Source: Tardiphaga alba
GTDB lineage: Bacteria > Pseudomonadota > Alphaproteobacteria > Rhizobiales > Xanthobacteraceae
DNA: 64,000 nucleotides
NCBI RefSeq assembly: GCF_018279705.1
Contig: NZ_CP036498.1
Location: 4,171,001-4,235,000, forward strand
Direction: 5' to 3'
Shown: piece by piece, positions 8,970 to 18,123 of the stretch
How positions within the stretch are numbered: position 1 is the first letter of the stretch
Layout: every line of letters begins with the position of its first letter
Translations under genes and position numbers: made by a program
Notes under the pieces: model-generated
The model's database searches: none
What the model was told of the DNA's origin: nothing
What the model saw: the letters and a program-made list of their open reading frames with translations, nothing else

Positions 8970-9209
8970 CTAGGCCGAGAGCGTCGGCGCGTCGCTCAAT
9001 TCGAGACGGCGCTCGATCCGCTCCAGACGAGCGTCGTATCTCGTGAGGATGGAGTAGATGTTGTGAACGTCCTGCTGCATGGAGATCTGATGTCCACGCA
9101 TTGCATTCGTTGCACCGTTGGCATCGCGCATCTCATGCTTTATCTGCGAAATGTCGTTCTGCACCGCTTTCAAAACTTCGTAGACCAAATCAGCACTGAT
9201 CTCAGCCAT
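8970..9209 (-). CDS. small coiled-coil protein in the pur operon
   Basis: A 79-residue protein starting Met-Ala-Glu-Ile-Ser-Ala-Asp-Leu. It has long amphipathic helices and ends in a strongly heptad-patterned stretch (Tyr-x-Ile-Leu-Thr-Arg-Tyr-Asp-Ala-Arg-Leu-Glu-Arg-Ile-Glu-Arg-Arg-Leu). The ATG at 9209 has GGGAG at a good distance; the TTG 15 bases upstream is less likely. Proteins of this style (an alpha-helical pair with a C-terminal ERIERRLEL-like end) recur as paralogues in Bradyrhizobiaceae, with no function assigned that I know of. Here it sits 36 bases after purS and 8 before the second small gene. Confidence 0.72.
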   Translation of the reverse strand: MAEISADLVYEVLKAVQNDISQIKHEMRDANGATNAMRGHQISMQQDVHNIYSILTRYDARLERIERRLELSDAPTLSA

Positions 9210-9245
9210 GACACGATCTCCCAAGCCCCTGAGCTGAACCTCGTC

Positions 9246-9491
9246 TTACCCCTGCACTTCCACCTTGTAATTCTCGATCACGGTATTCGCGAGCAGCTTG
9301 TCCGCTGCTGCTTTTAACGCAGCTTCGGCCTTCGCCTGATCGGCGCCGGCGGCGAGTTCGATATCGAATACCTTGCCCTGGCGTACCTGGGCGATGCCAT
9401 CGATGCCGAGCGACTTCAATGCGCCCTCGATCGCCTTGCCCTGCGGATCGAGGATGCCGTTCTTCAATGTGACTGTGACGCGGGCTTTCAC
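9246..9491 (-). CDS. purS: phosphoribosylformylglycinamidine synthase subunit PurS
   Basis: An 81-residue protein with the PurS signature: a first strand (KARVTVTLKNGILDPQGKAI), a central strand with VRQGKVFDIEL, and a last strand ending in Glu-Asn-Tyr-Lys-Val-Glu-Val. PurS dimers bridge PurL and PurQ in FGAM synthase, helping to channel ammonia. It begins nine bases downstream of purC and is clearly co-transcribed with it. Length is typical for the family (about 80). Confidence 0.97.
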   Translation of the reverse strand: MKARVTVTLKNGILDPQGKAIEGALKSLGIDGIAQVRQGKVFDIELAAGADQAKAEAALKAAADKLLANTVIENYKVEVQG

Positions 9492-9500
9492 TTTATATCC

Positions 9501-10268
<768 letters not shown>

Positions 10269-10640
10269 GGGGATGTACCGTGTGTTGTTGAAATCCATGG
10301 AATTTGGTTGCTCCGGAGTAACGGGATTGACCCACGACGGAGCTGCCGTGAAGGCCAGGAACCGGTCTGTCCACCAATCTGTCACAGATTCTGAATACAG
10401 AACTGTGATCAGGAAACAGAACGAGAACCGAACCTTGTGGCAACCTACCCGATCCCCCCCGCCGATACAATCGATCCAGCCGGTTAGATGCGGGTTTTAC
10501 CCGGTTGCACAAATGATCCGTCCTCGCAATGACCTGCGACCATGCGGCCGATTGTTCGGTCAGCTACGCGCACTTAGTTAAGCCTCCAACCGGTAATTAC
10601 AACGCCGGCCCGACCACCCGCCAACCCAGGGAACCCCAAG
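10269..10640. other. divergent intergenic region between purC and the ATPase inhibitor gene
   Basis: This 372-base gap should hold two divergent promoters. I found no clear riboswitch, no PurR-like palindrome I would defend, and no convincing small gene. An open frame on the minus strand here is an extension of purC without family similarity. No promoter is assigned. Confidence 0.5.
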
Positions 10641-10964
10641 ATGTCATCAATGGACAAGCGCGGACAAGATTTTGAACGCAAATTCGCGCTCGATGAGGAG
10701 CAGAAGTTCAAGGCGATGAACCGCCGCAACAAGCTGCTCGGCCTGTGGGCCGCGGAAAAGCTCGGCAAGGCCGGCGCGGACGCCGATGCCTATGCCAAGG
10801 AAGTGGTGGCGGCCGATTTCGACGAAGCCGGCGATGACGACGTGCTGCGCAAGGTGCTGGCCGATCTTACCGCCAAGGGCGTGGCCATCACCGACGCCGA
10901 ACTGCGCAGCAAGATGGATTCGCTGATTGCCGAAGCTGTCGCCCAGGTGAAGGCCGGCGTGTAA
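10641..10964 (+). CDS. ATPase inhibitor subunit zeta (DUF1476)
   Basis: A 107-residue alpha-helical protein opening with the DUF1476 signature DKRGQDFERKFALDEEQKFKAMNRRNKLLGLWAAE. This family was shown in Paracoccus and relatives to be the zeta subunit, which blocks ATP hydrolysis by the F1Fo-ATP synthase. The N-terminal region carries the inhibitory segment. The ATG at 10641 is preceded by AGGGAA. It is monocistronic, with a hairpin terminator about 20 bases downstream and purC divergent upstream. Annotation rests on strong motif identity. Confidence 0.95.
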   Translation: MSSMDKRGQDFERKFALDEEQKFKAMNRRNKLLGLWAAEKLGKAGADADAYAKEVVAADFDEAGDDDVLRKVLADLTAKGVAITDAELRSKMDSLIAEAVAQVKAGV

Positions 10965-10984
10965 GCCCGAAATCGGACAACAAC

Positions 10985-11027
10985 CGCGCAGCGCAGTTCA
11001 CAGACCGAACCCGCGCTGCGCGATTTT
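10985..11027 (+). terminator. probable intrinsic terminator after the ATPase inhibitor gene
   Basis: CGCGCAGCGC (10985-10994) pairs with GCGCTGCGCG (11013-11022) and is followed by ATTTT. The loop is about 18 bases and the U tract is short, so efficiency may be moderate. It lies 20 bases after the stop codon. Confidence 0.65.
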
Positions 11028-11165
11028 AAAAGCTTTCGAGCAAAGGTGACTGCACAATTCATCGGCACGACCCGCGGATTGTTGAGGCGGAAAGGTGCGA
11101 TGGTGTGTTCTTAGAGCAATTCAACCGTCGCGCTCATTCTGCTGATGGTTAACGCCTGATACAGC

Positions 11166-11195
11166 GCCACTTTCTCACCTCAATTGGAAAGTGGC
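11166..11195 (+). promoter_or_regulatory. perfect 9-bp inverted repeat next to the TonB-receptor ribosome-binding site
   Basis: GCCACTTTC (11166-11174) and GAAAGTGGC (11187-11195) are perfect inverted copies separated by 12 bases. The right arm runs into GGCAGGG, the likely Shine-Dalgarno of the GTG start at 11204. The element could be a dimeric-repressor operator or an RNA hairpin that hides the ribosome-binding site. Iron control is expected for this gene class, but the sequence does not match a Fur or Irr box that I can name. Confidence 0.5.
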
Positions 11196-11203
11196 AGGGC
11201 GAC

Positions 11204-13543
11204 GTGACGACCAGCATTTCTCGTGGCTCTCACAAGAGCCGACCCAACGCATTCACTGCGCGACAAGCCCGCTGGCTGATCGGTGCCGCATTCGTCGTCG
11301 GCGACATGATGGCATGCGCCTCGCTGGCTCAGGCCCAGACATCGCTGCCGCCCGTCACCGTGGAATCCTCCACGCAGACGCGCCGCCCTGCCCGCGCCAC
11401 CGCCACGCCGAGCCGTTCGCGCGCCGTCGCTGCCCGTCGCAACACCACGCCGCCGCCTGCGCCACCCACGGCGACCGAGCGCGCCATCGCGGCAGCGGCT
11501 GTGCGCTATGAGCAGGTGCTCGGCTATCGCGCGATGCCGAGCGCCACCACGCTGCGCTCCGGCCAGCCGCCGCTGAATTCATCGCAGACCGTGAACGTCG
11601 TTCCCGAGCAGGTGATCAAGGATCAGCTGCCGCGCAATCTCGACGACGCCCTCGCCAATGTGAGCGGCATCACCCAGACCAACACGCTGGCCGGCACACA
11701 GGATGCCGTGATGCGCCGCGGCTTCGGTGACAATCGCGACGGCTCGATCATGCGCAACGGGCTGCCGCTGGTGCAGGGCCGCAGCCTCAACGCCGCCGTC
11801 GAAAGCGTTGAAGTGCTGAAGGGGCCGGCCTCGCTGCTTTACGGCATCATCGATCCCGGCGGCATCGTCAACACGATCAGCAAGCGGCCCGATCTCTATC
11901 AGCACGGCTCGGTCACCCTGCTCGGCTCGACCTTTGGCAATGGCAAGAACGGCATCGACGGCACCGCCGATATCACCGGACCGATCGGCAGCAATGGCCT
12001 TGCCTATCGCTTCATCGCCTATGGGCAGAGCGAGGATTACTGGCGCAATTTCGGCCTCCGCAAGGAAACGCTGATCGCGCCATCGCTGTCCTGGTACGGC
12101 GACGACACCACGGTGCACCTGAACTACGAATATCGCGACTTCAGCTATCCATTCGATCGCGGCACGTCGTTCATCGCCGGCACCTCGACCCCGTTGCAGA
12201 TTCCGCGCGAGCGCCGGCTGGACGAAGCCTATAACAATATGTGGGGCAAGTCGCACCTGATCCAGGCGTCGGTGGATCATCGCATCAACGAGAACTGGAA
12301 GCTCTACGCATCCTACAGCTACAACACCGAAATGTTCGATGCGAACCAGCTGCGCATCAACAGCTTCAACCCCACGACCGGCGCAATGGTGCGCAACAAC
12401 GATGGCACCAAGGGATCGCTGAGCAATGTGAGCGCTGGCGTCGCCTATCTGCGCGGCGACGTCAATATTGGCGGCTTCCGCAACGAAGTGCTGTTCGGCG
12501 GCGATGCGCAATACCGCTCCATCTATCGCGAATATCTGATCCGCGGCGGTCCATCCAACTTCAACATGTACAATCCGGTCTATGGCGTGCTGCAGCCGAG
12601 CTCGATCGTCGGTTCCACCGAAAGCGCGCAGACCGATTTGCTCGGCATGCGCGGCCTGTTCTTTCAGGACACGTTCTATCTGACCAATCAGCTTCTATTG
12701 GTCGGCGGCGTGCGATGGTTGGAGTATGAACAACTCGCCGGACGCGGCCGCAGCCCAAGCCCGTTTATCACCAACACGAATCTCGCTGGCAGCAAGGCGC
12801 TGCCGATCGGCGGCGTCATCTACAAGATCACCGACGAAGTGTCATGGTATCTCAGCTACACTGAGTCGCTGAAGCCCACCTCCGCGATCAACATCTTTCC
12901 TGGCGCATCCACCGGCTTCACGATCGGCTCGGACCTGCTTCCCGAAGAAGGCGTGCAGTGGGAAACCGGCATCAAATTCGACGTCAACAAGCGGCTGTCC
13001 GGTAATATTGCCGTTTTTGATATCGACAAGAAGAACGTACTGGTCGCAATTCCTGTCGGAGGCGGGGTGAATGCGATCCGCACGGCCGGCAAGGTGCGCT
13101 CGCGCGGCGTTGAACTCGACCTCACCGGCCGCCTGACCGACAATGTCAGCGTGATCGGCAGCTATGGCTATACGGACGCCCGCGTCACGGAAGATCCGAC
13201 GCTGATCGGCAAGGGGTTGCTCAACGTAGCCCTCAACACCGCCTCGCTGTTTATGGTCTATGATTTCGGCACCGCGCTGCCGGGCAGGCTACGCGTCGGC
13301 GGCGGCGCCCGCTATGTCGGTGATCGACCGGGCGACTCCACCAACACCTACATGCTGCCGTCCTATACGGTGGCCGACGCCTTTGCGAGCTATGAGGTGA
13401 AACAGAATGGCTTCCCGGTCATTTATCAGTTCAACGTCAAGAACCTGTTCGACAAGACCTATTACCCGTCGGCCGTCAACAATACGAACGTCGCCATCGG
13501 CGACGTCCGTCGCTTCTCGCTGGAAGCGACGGTGAAGTTCTGA
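11204..13543 (+). CDS. TonB-dependent siderophore receptor
   Basis: A 779-residue outer-membrane receptor. A signal peptide ends near Ala-Gln-Ala-Gln (residue 45) and is followed by a TonB-box-like LPPVTVES, a Pro/Ala/Arg-rich linker and a plug domain (VNVVPEQVIKDQ ... VEVLKGPASLLYG, about residues 130-235). A beta-barrel of FhuA/FepA type follows and ends in Phe, as outer-membrane proteins do. It probably imports a ferric siderophore using TonB energy; the ligand is unknown. No secretin/STN signalling domain is seen. The start is GTG, with GGCAGGG upstream. Confidence 0.93.
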   Translation: MTTSISRGSHKSRPNAFTARQARWLIGAAFVVGDMMACASLAQAQTSLPPVTVESSTQTRRPARATATPSRSRAVAARRNTTPPPAPPTATERAIAAAAVRYEQVLGYRAMPSATTLRSGQPPLNSSQTVNVVPEQVIKDQLPRNLDDALANVSGITQTNTLAGTQDAVMRRGFGDNRDGSIMRNGLPLVQGRSLNAAVESVEVLKGPASLLYGIIDPGGIVNTISKRPDLYQHGSVTLLGSTFGNGKNGIDGTADITGPIGSNGLAYRFIAYGQSEDYWRNFGLRKETLIAPSLSWYGDDTTVHLNYEYRDFSYPFDRGTSFIAGTSTPLQIPRERRLDEAYNNMWGKSHLIQASVDHRINENWKLYASYSYNTEMFDANQLRINSFNPTTGAMVRNNDGTKGSLSNVSAGVAYLRGDVNIGGFRNEVLFGGDAQYRSIYREYLIRGGPSNFNMYNPVYGVLQPSSIVGSTESAQTDLLGMRGLFFQDTFYLTNQLLLVGGVRWLEYEQLAGRGRSPSPFITNTNLAGSKALPIGGVIYKITDEVSWYLSYTESLKPTSAINIFPGASTGFTIGSDLLPEEGVQWETGIKFDVNKRLSGNIAVFDIDKKNVLVAIPVGGGVNAIRTAGKVRSRGVELDLTGRLTDNVSVIGSYGYTDARVTEDPTLIGKGLLNVALNTASLFMVYDFGTALPGRLRVGGGARYVGDRPGDSTNTYMLPSYTVADAFASYEVKQNGFPVIYQFNVKNLFDKTYYPSAVNNTNVAIGDVRRFSLEATVKF

Positions 13544-13599
13544 CGTGAGACGAGCAAAGCGCGCGCGAGACTAACGCAGGATCTTCGAAGTCGCGCTCA

Positions 13600-13640
13600 G
13601 TCATCCCCCAAGCACAGCGAAGCTGTGCGACGGGGGTGAC
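13600..13640. repeat. short palindrome GTCATCCCCC...GGGGGTGAC
   Basis: GTCATCCCCCAAGCACAGC is followed by an inverted GCTGTGCGACGGGGGTGAC. The element sits between the convergent TonB receptor and the small secreted-protein gene. It belongs to the common rhizobial GTCATCCCCG-type dispersed palindromes and may act as a bidirectional transcription end (inference). Confidence 0.65.
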
Positions 13641-13646
13641 AATGCT

Positions 13647-14045
13647 CTACTCCTTCTTCAATTTCACGCTGAGCGTCATCGTGCCGCTCACATTGTAACC
13701 TTCCGGCTGGTTCGGCTGGTAGCGTGGCGTGACGTTGAGGTTGCTGGTGACATTCTCCAGCGCACATTCCTGCGCCAGCGTTTCACGCAGAATATCGCAT
13801 TCGCGCGCGGCCGTGCTGTAGATGAAGCGGCGGGAACGATCGCGCAGCTTGTCGGCCTCTTCGCCTTCGCCGGTTGGGCCGGCCACAAACAGATTAAGCG
13901 TGGCTGTGATGCGGATGTAGCCCTCCGGCACGCCGTTGGGGCCGGGCATTCGACGGTTGCCCGGCATTTGCGCCTGGACCGCCGCCGTCGCGGAGACGAT
14001 CAGCAATGTCGCTGCAGTCGCTGTCAGAGTGATTTTCGAAAGCAT
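13647..14045 (-). CDS. secreted hypothetical protein
   Basis: A 132-residue protein with a clear Sec signal peptide (cleavage near Val-Gln-Ala-Gln, residue 26). The mature part is short and rich in Thr/Asn, with two cysteines (in ARECDILRE and AQECALENV) that may form a disulfide in the periplasm. I do not recognise a family. Convergence with the TonB receptor across a palindrome gives no functional clue. The signal peptide and a normal start make it a likely real gene. Confidence 0.7.
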   Translation of the reverse strand: MLSKITLTATAATLLIVSATAAVQAQMPGNRRMPGPNGVPEGYIRITATLNLFVAGPTGEGEEADKLRDRSRRFIYSTAARECDILRETLAQECALENVTSNLNVTPRYQPNQPEGYNVSGTMTLSVKLKKE

Positions 14046-14155
14046 GTCACGTCTCTCCCAATGAGAAGCGCATGATACCTATCTTAGATTGCAGCCATAT
14101 AAACGAACGCGCCGGATATTGGCCGACGCGTTCATGCCGGATTAACCGTGGTGGC

Positions 14156-15175
14156 TCACCGCCAGCCCATGCCCGGCGCCACGTGCTTGAGGATCGCCTC
14201 GATCACATGGGCGTTGTAATCGACACCGAGTTGGTTCGGCACCGTCAGCAGCAGCGTATCGGCTTCGGCAATCGCCTCGTCGCCCTTGAGCTGGTCGATC
14301 AGCTTGTCGGGCTCCGCCGCAAAACTGCGACCGAAGATGGCGCGCTCGGTGGCGCTCAGCATCCCGACCTTGTCCTCGTCGCCGCTACGGCCGAAATACA
14401 TGCGGTCCTGATCGTTCACCAGCGCGAAGATGCTGCGCGACACCGAGACACGTGGTGTCCCCGCGTGCCCTGCACTCTTCCACGCTTCGCGATAGAGCCG
14501 GATCTGCTCCGCCTGCTGCACATGGAACGGCTTGCCGGTCTCGTCGATCTTCAGCGTTGAGGACTGCAGGTTCATGCCCATCTTGGCCGCCCATTCCGCC
14601 GTCGCATTGGTGGCAGCGCCCCACCAGATGCGCTCGCGCAGGCCTTCGCTATGCGGCTCCAGCCGCAGCAGGCCCGGCGGGTTCGGAAACATCGGCGACG
14701 GATTGGGCTGCGCAAAGCCCTTGCCCTTCAGCACGTCGAGAAACACTTCGGTATGCCGTCGCGCCATGTCGGCATCGGTCTGCCCTTCCGCCGGCGCGTA
14801 GCCGAAATAGCGATAGCCATCGATCACCTGCTCCGGCGAACCGCGCGAGATGCCGAGTTGCAGCCGTCCGCCCGCGATGAGATCCGCAGCACCGGCATCC
14901 TCCGCCATATAGAGCGGGTTCTCGTAGCGCATGTCGATCACGGCGGTACCGATCTCGATTGTCTTGGTGCGGGCGCCGATGGCCGCCAGCAGCGGAAACG
15001 GCGCCGCCAGCTGGCGCGCAAAATGATGCACGCGGACATAGGCGCCGTCAGCGCCGAGCTCTTCGGCGGCAACGGCGAGATCGATGGATTGCAGCAGCGC
15101 ATCACCGGCCGAGCGCGTCTGCGACGAGGCCTGCGGCGTCCAGTGGCCGAAAGAGAGAAAGCCGATTTTCTTCAT
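14156..15175 (-). CDS. LLM class flavin-dependent oxidoreductase
   Basis: A 339-residue luciferase-like monooxygenase family enzyme (TIM barrel). Typical landmarks are MKKIGFLSFGHW at the start, EELGADGAYVRVHHFA, IEIGTAVIDMRYENPLYMAEDAGAAD with the non-prolyl cis-peptide region, and GRLQLGISRGSPEQV. Such enzymes use reduced FMN or F420 to oxidise organic substrates. Which one cannot be decided here, though FMN is expected in this group. It is monocistronic, between a secreted protein gene and yceI. Confidence 0.9.
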   Translation of the reverse strand: MKKIGFLSFGHWTPQASSQTRSAGDALLQSIDLAVAAEELGADGAYVRVHHFARQLAAPFPLLAAIGARTKTIEIGTAVIDMRYENPLYMAEDAGAADLIAGGRLQLGISRGSPEQVIDGYRYFGYAPAEGQTDADMARRHTEVFLDVLKGKGFAQPNPSPMFPNPPGLLRLEPHSEGLRERIWWGAATNATAEWAAKMGMNLQSSTLKIDETGKPFHVQQAEQIRLYREAWKSAGHAGTPRVSVSRSIFALVNDQDRMYFGRSGDEDKVGMLSATERAIFGRSFAAEPDKLIDQLKGDEAIAEADTLLLTVPNQLGVDYNAHVIEAILKHVAPGMGWR

Positions 15176-15227
15176 GGGAATGGTCTCGGGGTGGGTGTGT
15201 TGAGACCTATCTAGGCGCTTTCCGCCA

Positions 15228-15281
15228 AAGGAACAGCGCAGGCATGGAAACGATGGGTTTCCGGATGCATCCGCCGGAGAT
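15228..15281. repeat. GGAAACGATG-type repeat, copy 1
   Basis: AGCGCAGGCATGGAAACGAT leads into GGGTTTCC. It resembles the segment at 16350-16395 (AGCGCGCGGATGGAAACGAT then GCGTTTCC). The core GGAAACGATG.GTTTCC is a near palindrome. The two copies flank yceI within about 1.1 kb; the role is unknown. Confidence 0.5.
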
Positions 15282-15404
15282 CAGGTCGGCGCCGCCAGTC
15301 GCGACCGGACAAATGCCCCGGGTGCCTGATGCCGCACTCACAACCAAATCGGAGGGAACCGCTCTCTCAGAGAGAAGCTCCCTCCACGCAGGATCGCGCT
15401 GGAA

Positions 15405-16034
15405 TCACTCCAGAACGAAGGCGGCGTCTATCAAGAGTTGAACGTCATCCCCGAGGACCGGCAAATACTGCTTGATGCCGAAATCGCCGCGTTTGATCGT
15501 TCCCTTCGCCTGGAAGCCGACGGTGACGGCCTTGTCGATGGGATTGATTCCCGAACCGACCAATCGCGCGGTGAGTGTCACGGGCTTGGTAACGCCATGC
15601 AGGGTCAGGTCCCCGGAAATGGTCGCGGTGTCAGCGCCGGTCGGCGTGATCTTCGAGGCGTTGAAGGTCGCTTGCGGATAAGCAGCGGTGTCGAACCATT
15701 CCTTGCCCTTGAGCTTCTCGGTCAATTCCGGAACGGTGGTCTGGATCGATGCAGCCGATACCGTCACCTTGAGCTGCGACGCCTCGGGTTTGGCGGGATC
15801 GATCTTGAGGCTGCCGGACGCGCCCGAGAATTGTCCGGAAAATTCACTGAAGCCGAGATGCGACAGCGAGAAAGTGATCTGGGTGTGGTCGGGATCGATC
15901 TTGTAGTTGCCCGCCTTCACGGCCGCGGGATCTCGTGAAGCTGCCTGCTGCGCGTGTGCGCTCGGCAGAACGAGGGTCACTGCCAGCAATGCCGCAGAAA
16001 TCGACGCGAAGCGAAAGCTCTTGGGTAGGTCCAT
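15405..16034 (-). CDS. YceI family protein
   Basis: A 209-residue exported lipocalin-like protein. Its signal peptide ends near Ala-His-Ala-Gln (residue 28). The mature domain starts with YKIDPDHTQITFSLSHLGFSEFSGQF, the hallmark of YceI, and continues with the alternating strands expected of a beta barrel that binds polyisoprenoid-type lipids. The ATG at 16034 has AAGGA upstream and starts the signal peptide. YceI proteins are periplasmic and often stress-induced. It stands alone, with the frameshifted AraC-type gene upstream on the same strand. Confidence 0.93.
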   Translation of the reverse strand: MDLPKSFRFASISAALLAVTLVLPSAHAQQAASRDPAAVKAGNYKIDPDHTQITFSLSHLGFSEFSGQFSGASGSLKIDPAKPEASQLKVTVSAASIQTTVPELTEKLKGKEWFDTAAYPQATFNASKITPTGADTATISGDLTLHGVTKPVTLTARLVGSGINPIDKAVTVGFQAKGTIKRGDFGIKQYLPVLGDDVQLLIDAAFVLE

Positions 16035-16399
16035 CAACACTAGGTCCTTCAACGTAAGTGATCGAGTGATCACGGTGACATGCCTGTCGATACAGCTCTG
16101 TGACAACCGGCAGGTTTTTGTGCGGCGGCCGCGCCCAACAAAATTTTCTGGCCACACCGCCCTCCTCCCACACGGATCACGGCGCTTCGAAGCCCGGCCA
16201 TGCCAACCGGATCCTGCTATCCCCAAGCAGCCGCAAGGCATGCGGCTGCATAAAGCACTCTCGTGCTACATCAACGCGCGAATGTGATGGAGTCTTCAGG
16301 AATTTGGTTTCGAGGAGTAACTCTGTTGCCGGCAATTTAAGCCGTATCCGCGACAGGACCAGCGCGCGGATGGAAACGATGCGTTTCCATCCGCGTGCC
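16035..16399. other. intergenic region upstream of yceI
   Basis: This 365-base stretch has no gene I can support. It contains the yceI leader and, at 16368-16392, a perfect hairpin GGATGGAAAC / GTTTCCATCC (10-bp arms, 5-base loop) 8 bases beyond the restored end of the AraC-type gene. The hairpin may terminate that gene. Confidence 0.5.
16350..16395. repeat. GGAAACGATG-type repeat, copy 2 (perfect hairpin)
   Basis: GGATGGAAAC (16368-16377) and GTTTCCATCC (16383-16392) form a perfect 10-bp stem. The left flank AGCGCGCGGATGGAAACGAT resembles the copy near 15.25 kb. It lies just beyond the restored reading frame of the AraC-type regulator and could act as its transcript end. Confidence 0.55.
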
Positions 16400-17271
16400 T
16401 TACGTTGCGACGGGCAGATAAAAATCAATGACCGCGCCTTTCATCGTTGGGGCGAATTCGCTGTCATAGCGCTCGAAGTCTGGCCCCCCGCCACGTTCAA
16501 GCCAGCCGCTGGCACCAGTTCGCCCCAGATCCTTGCCATCGCGCTTTTCAGCTGCTGATGCACGGGACCACCATTCAACGTGATGCGAAACACCGCATAG
16601 TGCCCAGCGGGAATGCGCAATGCGGAAAACCCCGCCGGCAGTGTCGCTTCGTCAGCCACACCGACGCCGGCCAGATAATCGAAATGCCCCTCGGCGCGGT
16701 CCACATTCCAGACCACGCCATAGGTGGTCCATTCCGGCGCCTGGCCAGCAAAAGGCAGCGCGCCCATCATCTGCGACCACAGCTGCGGAATCTCCGCCTT
16801 GTTGCCCTCGTCAAACCGCCGCTGCGGCCCGGCGACAGTGAAGGCCTCCAGCGTCGCCAGCTCCGGCAATTGCGTCAGGGTGACATCGGTCTCTGGCATG
16901 GTCATGGGGTATTGTCCTTCAATGGGCGTGACACTAAAGCCGCGACGAAACCGTCCGGGCGCCACGCCGAAGGTGCGGGAGAACGCGCGGGTAAACGCCT
17001 CCTGCGAGTCGAAGCCGCAATCGACCGCGAGATCGATCAGGCGCAGTTCGGGATCGGTCGCAAGCCGCTGCGCCGCGCGCACCAGCCGCCGCCCCCGCAC
17101 ATGCGCCATCACGCCCCGCCCCATGCGGGCGGAAAACAACCGCGAGAAGTGATAGGGCGACAGGCCGGCGACCTCGGCGATCACCTCGACGCTGAGCGGG
17201 GTGTCGAGATGATGCTCGATCCATTGCACGGTGGCTGGGAGATCGAGAGGTGCGGAGCGTAGCGTGGTCAT
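16400..17271 (-). pseudogene. AraC-family regulator with GyrI-like domain, frameshifted in a G6 run
   Basis: The N-terminal AraC DNA-binding domain (two HTH motifs, residues 10-110, with VIAEVAGLSPYHFSRLF and DLAVDCGFDSQEAFTRAF) is followed by a GyrI-like ligand-binding domain. The frame ends early at 16441 after Gln-Thr-Ser-Ser-Ala-Met. In the next frame the sequence continues Pro-Asp-Phe-Glu-Arg-Tyr-Asp ... Ile-Asp-Phe-Tyr-Leu-Pro-Val, the expected end of GyrI domains, to a stop at 16400-16402. One missing base in the C6/G6 run at 16484-16489 explains it. The uninterrupted part is 16441-17271 (276 aa). Either the assembly lost a base or the gene truly lacks its last strand; the regulator type itself is clear. 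Confidence 0.85.
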
Positions 17272-17403
17272 GCGGGGTGTATGGCATGACGCGATAGATG
17301 CGTCTTGATCGGTCTTGCTGTTTCAAAAATTCCGACCGTAGGGCTGATAAGCAGAGCGTCATCCGCCGGTTGAGCTCAAAGCTAAAACTCTGTGAACTCT
17401 AGC

Positions 17404-18033
17404 TCACTTTTCCATTCGCTGCGGCAAGTTCAAACCATTCCAAGGGTTCTCGGTCCTTTCTGGCTGCTCATCGATATGCGGCATGTATCGAGCGGCATCT
17501 GGTCCCCAATCGAAATAAAGTCCGGAGGCGGATTCCAGCAATCTACGAGCCGCCTCCTCAGAAACCTCAAGTTCTTGGGACCATAAACACGTCTGTTCGC
17601 GGTCCCCTAGAAGACGAGCGAAGACCTCAAGCCTGTACTTACCAGCGAGAAACTGAAAAGATTTGTCGTCGCGCGGCAAGAGGAAGTGATGATTGACCGC
17701 GACGCCACTCTCCCCAACAAACAAACCACTGCCGCGAACCATACGTTCGTCGCCATACACCCAAATATTGAAGTTTTGCCGGGCTTCATTCCGAGCAAGC
17801 CTAACATGCATGCTCTCAATGATTCTGCCACGTTTCGAGGTGGCGAAAAGTAACGCTCGGAGAAAGACTTTTGGAGGAGCAGATCCTCGTCGATTATTGC
17901 GTCCATCTGGTCCGAAATAGATAATCGTGGGCTGGGTCATTTTGACTTTTCCGCGACGGAAGAGAGTGAGCCATGCCGTCGCACCCGATATCAGCAAAGC
18001 AGATGATGATAGCGCGATAGAAATTGGATCCAT
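17404..18033 (-). CDS. membrane-anchored orphan protein
   Basis: A 209-residue protein with one N-terminal hydrophobic segment (ISIALSSSALLISGATAWLT) and a soluble, basic then acidic remainder. I do not recognise a family. The base composition is visibly lower in GC than flanking core genes, and it lies beside the mobile mystery A/B pair, so it looks horizontally acquired. The ATG at 18033 is used rather than a TTG 15 bases upstream. A small strand-rich domain is plausible from alternating hydrophobics; no catalytic motif is evident. Confidence 0.6.
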   Translation of the reverse strand: MDPISIALSSSALLISGATAWLTLFRRGKVKMTQPTIIYFGPDGRNNRRGSAPPKVFLRALLFATSKRGRIIESMHVRLARNEARQNFNIWVYGDERMVRGSGLFVGESGVAVNHHFLLPRDDKSFQFLAGKYRLEVFARLLGDREQTCLWSQELEVSEEAARRLLESASGLYFDWGPDAARYMPHIDEQPERTENPWNGLNLPQRMEK

Positions 18034-18123
18034 TGTGCTAACTTTCAAATAGGAAAAGCGATCTGACGGCGGATATCATGGTATGCCGTCAATGTATCAC
18101 GAACTGCTCGGCACGATTTGATA

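Noticed and set aside
17272..17403. Possible tRNA or small RNA in the gap before the AraC-type gene
   Set aside because: No cloverleaf, CCA end or terminator-like structure could be recognised.
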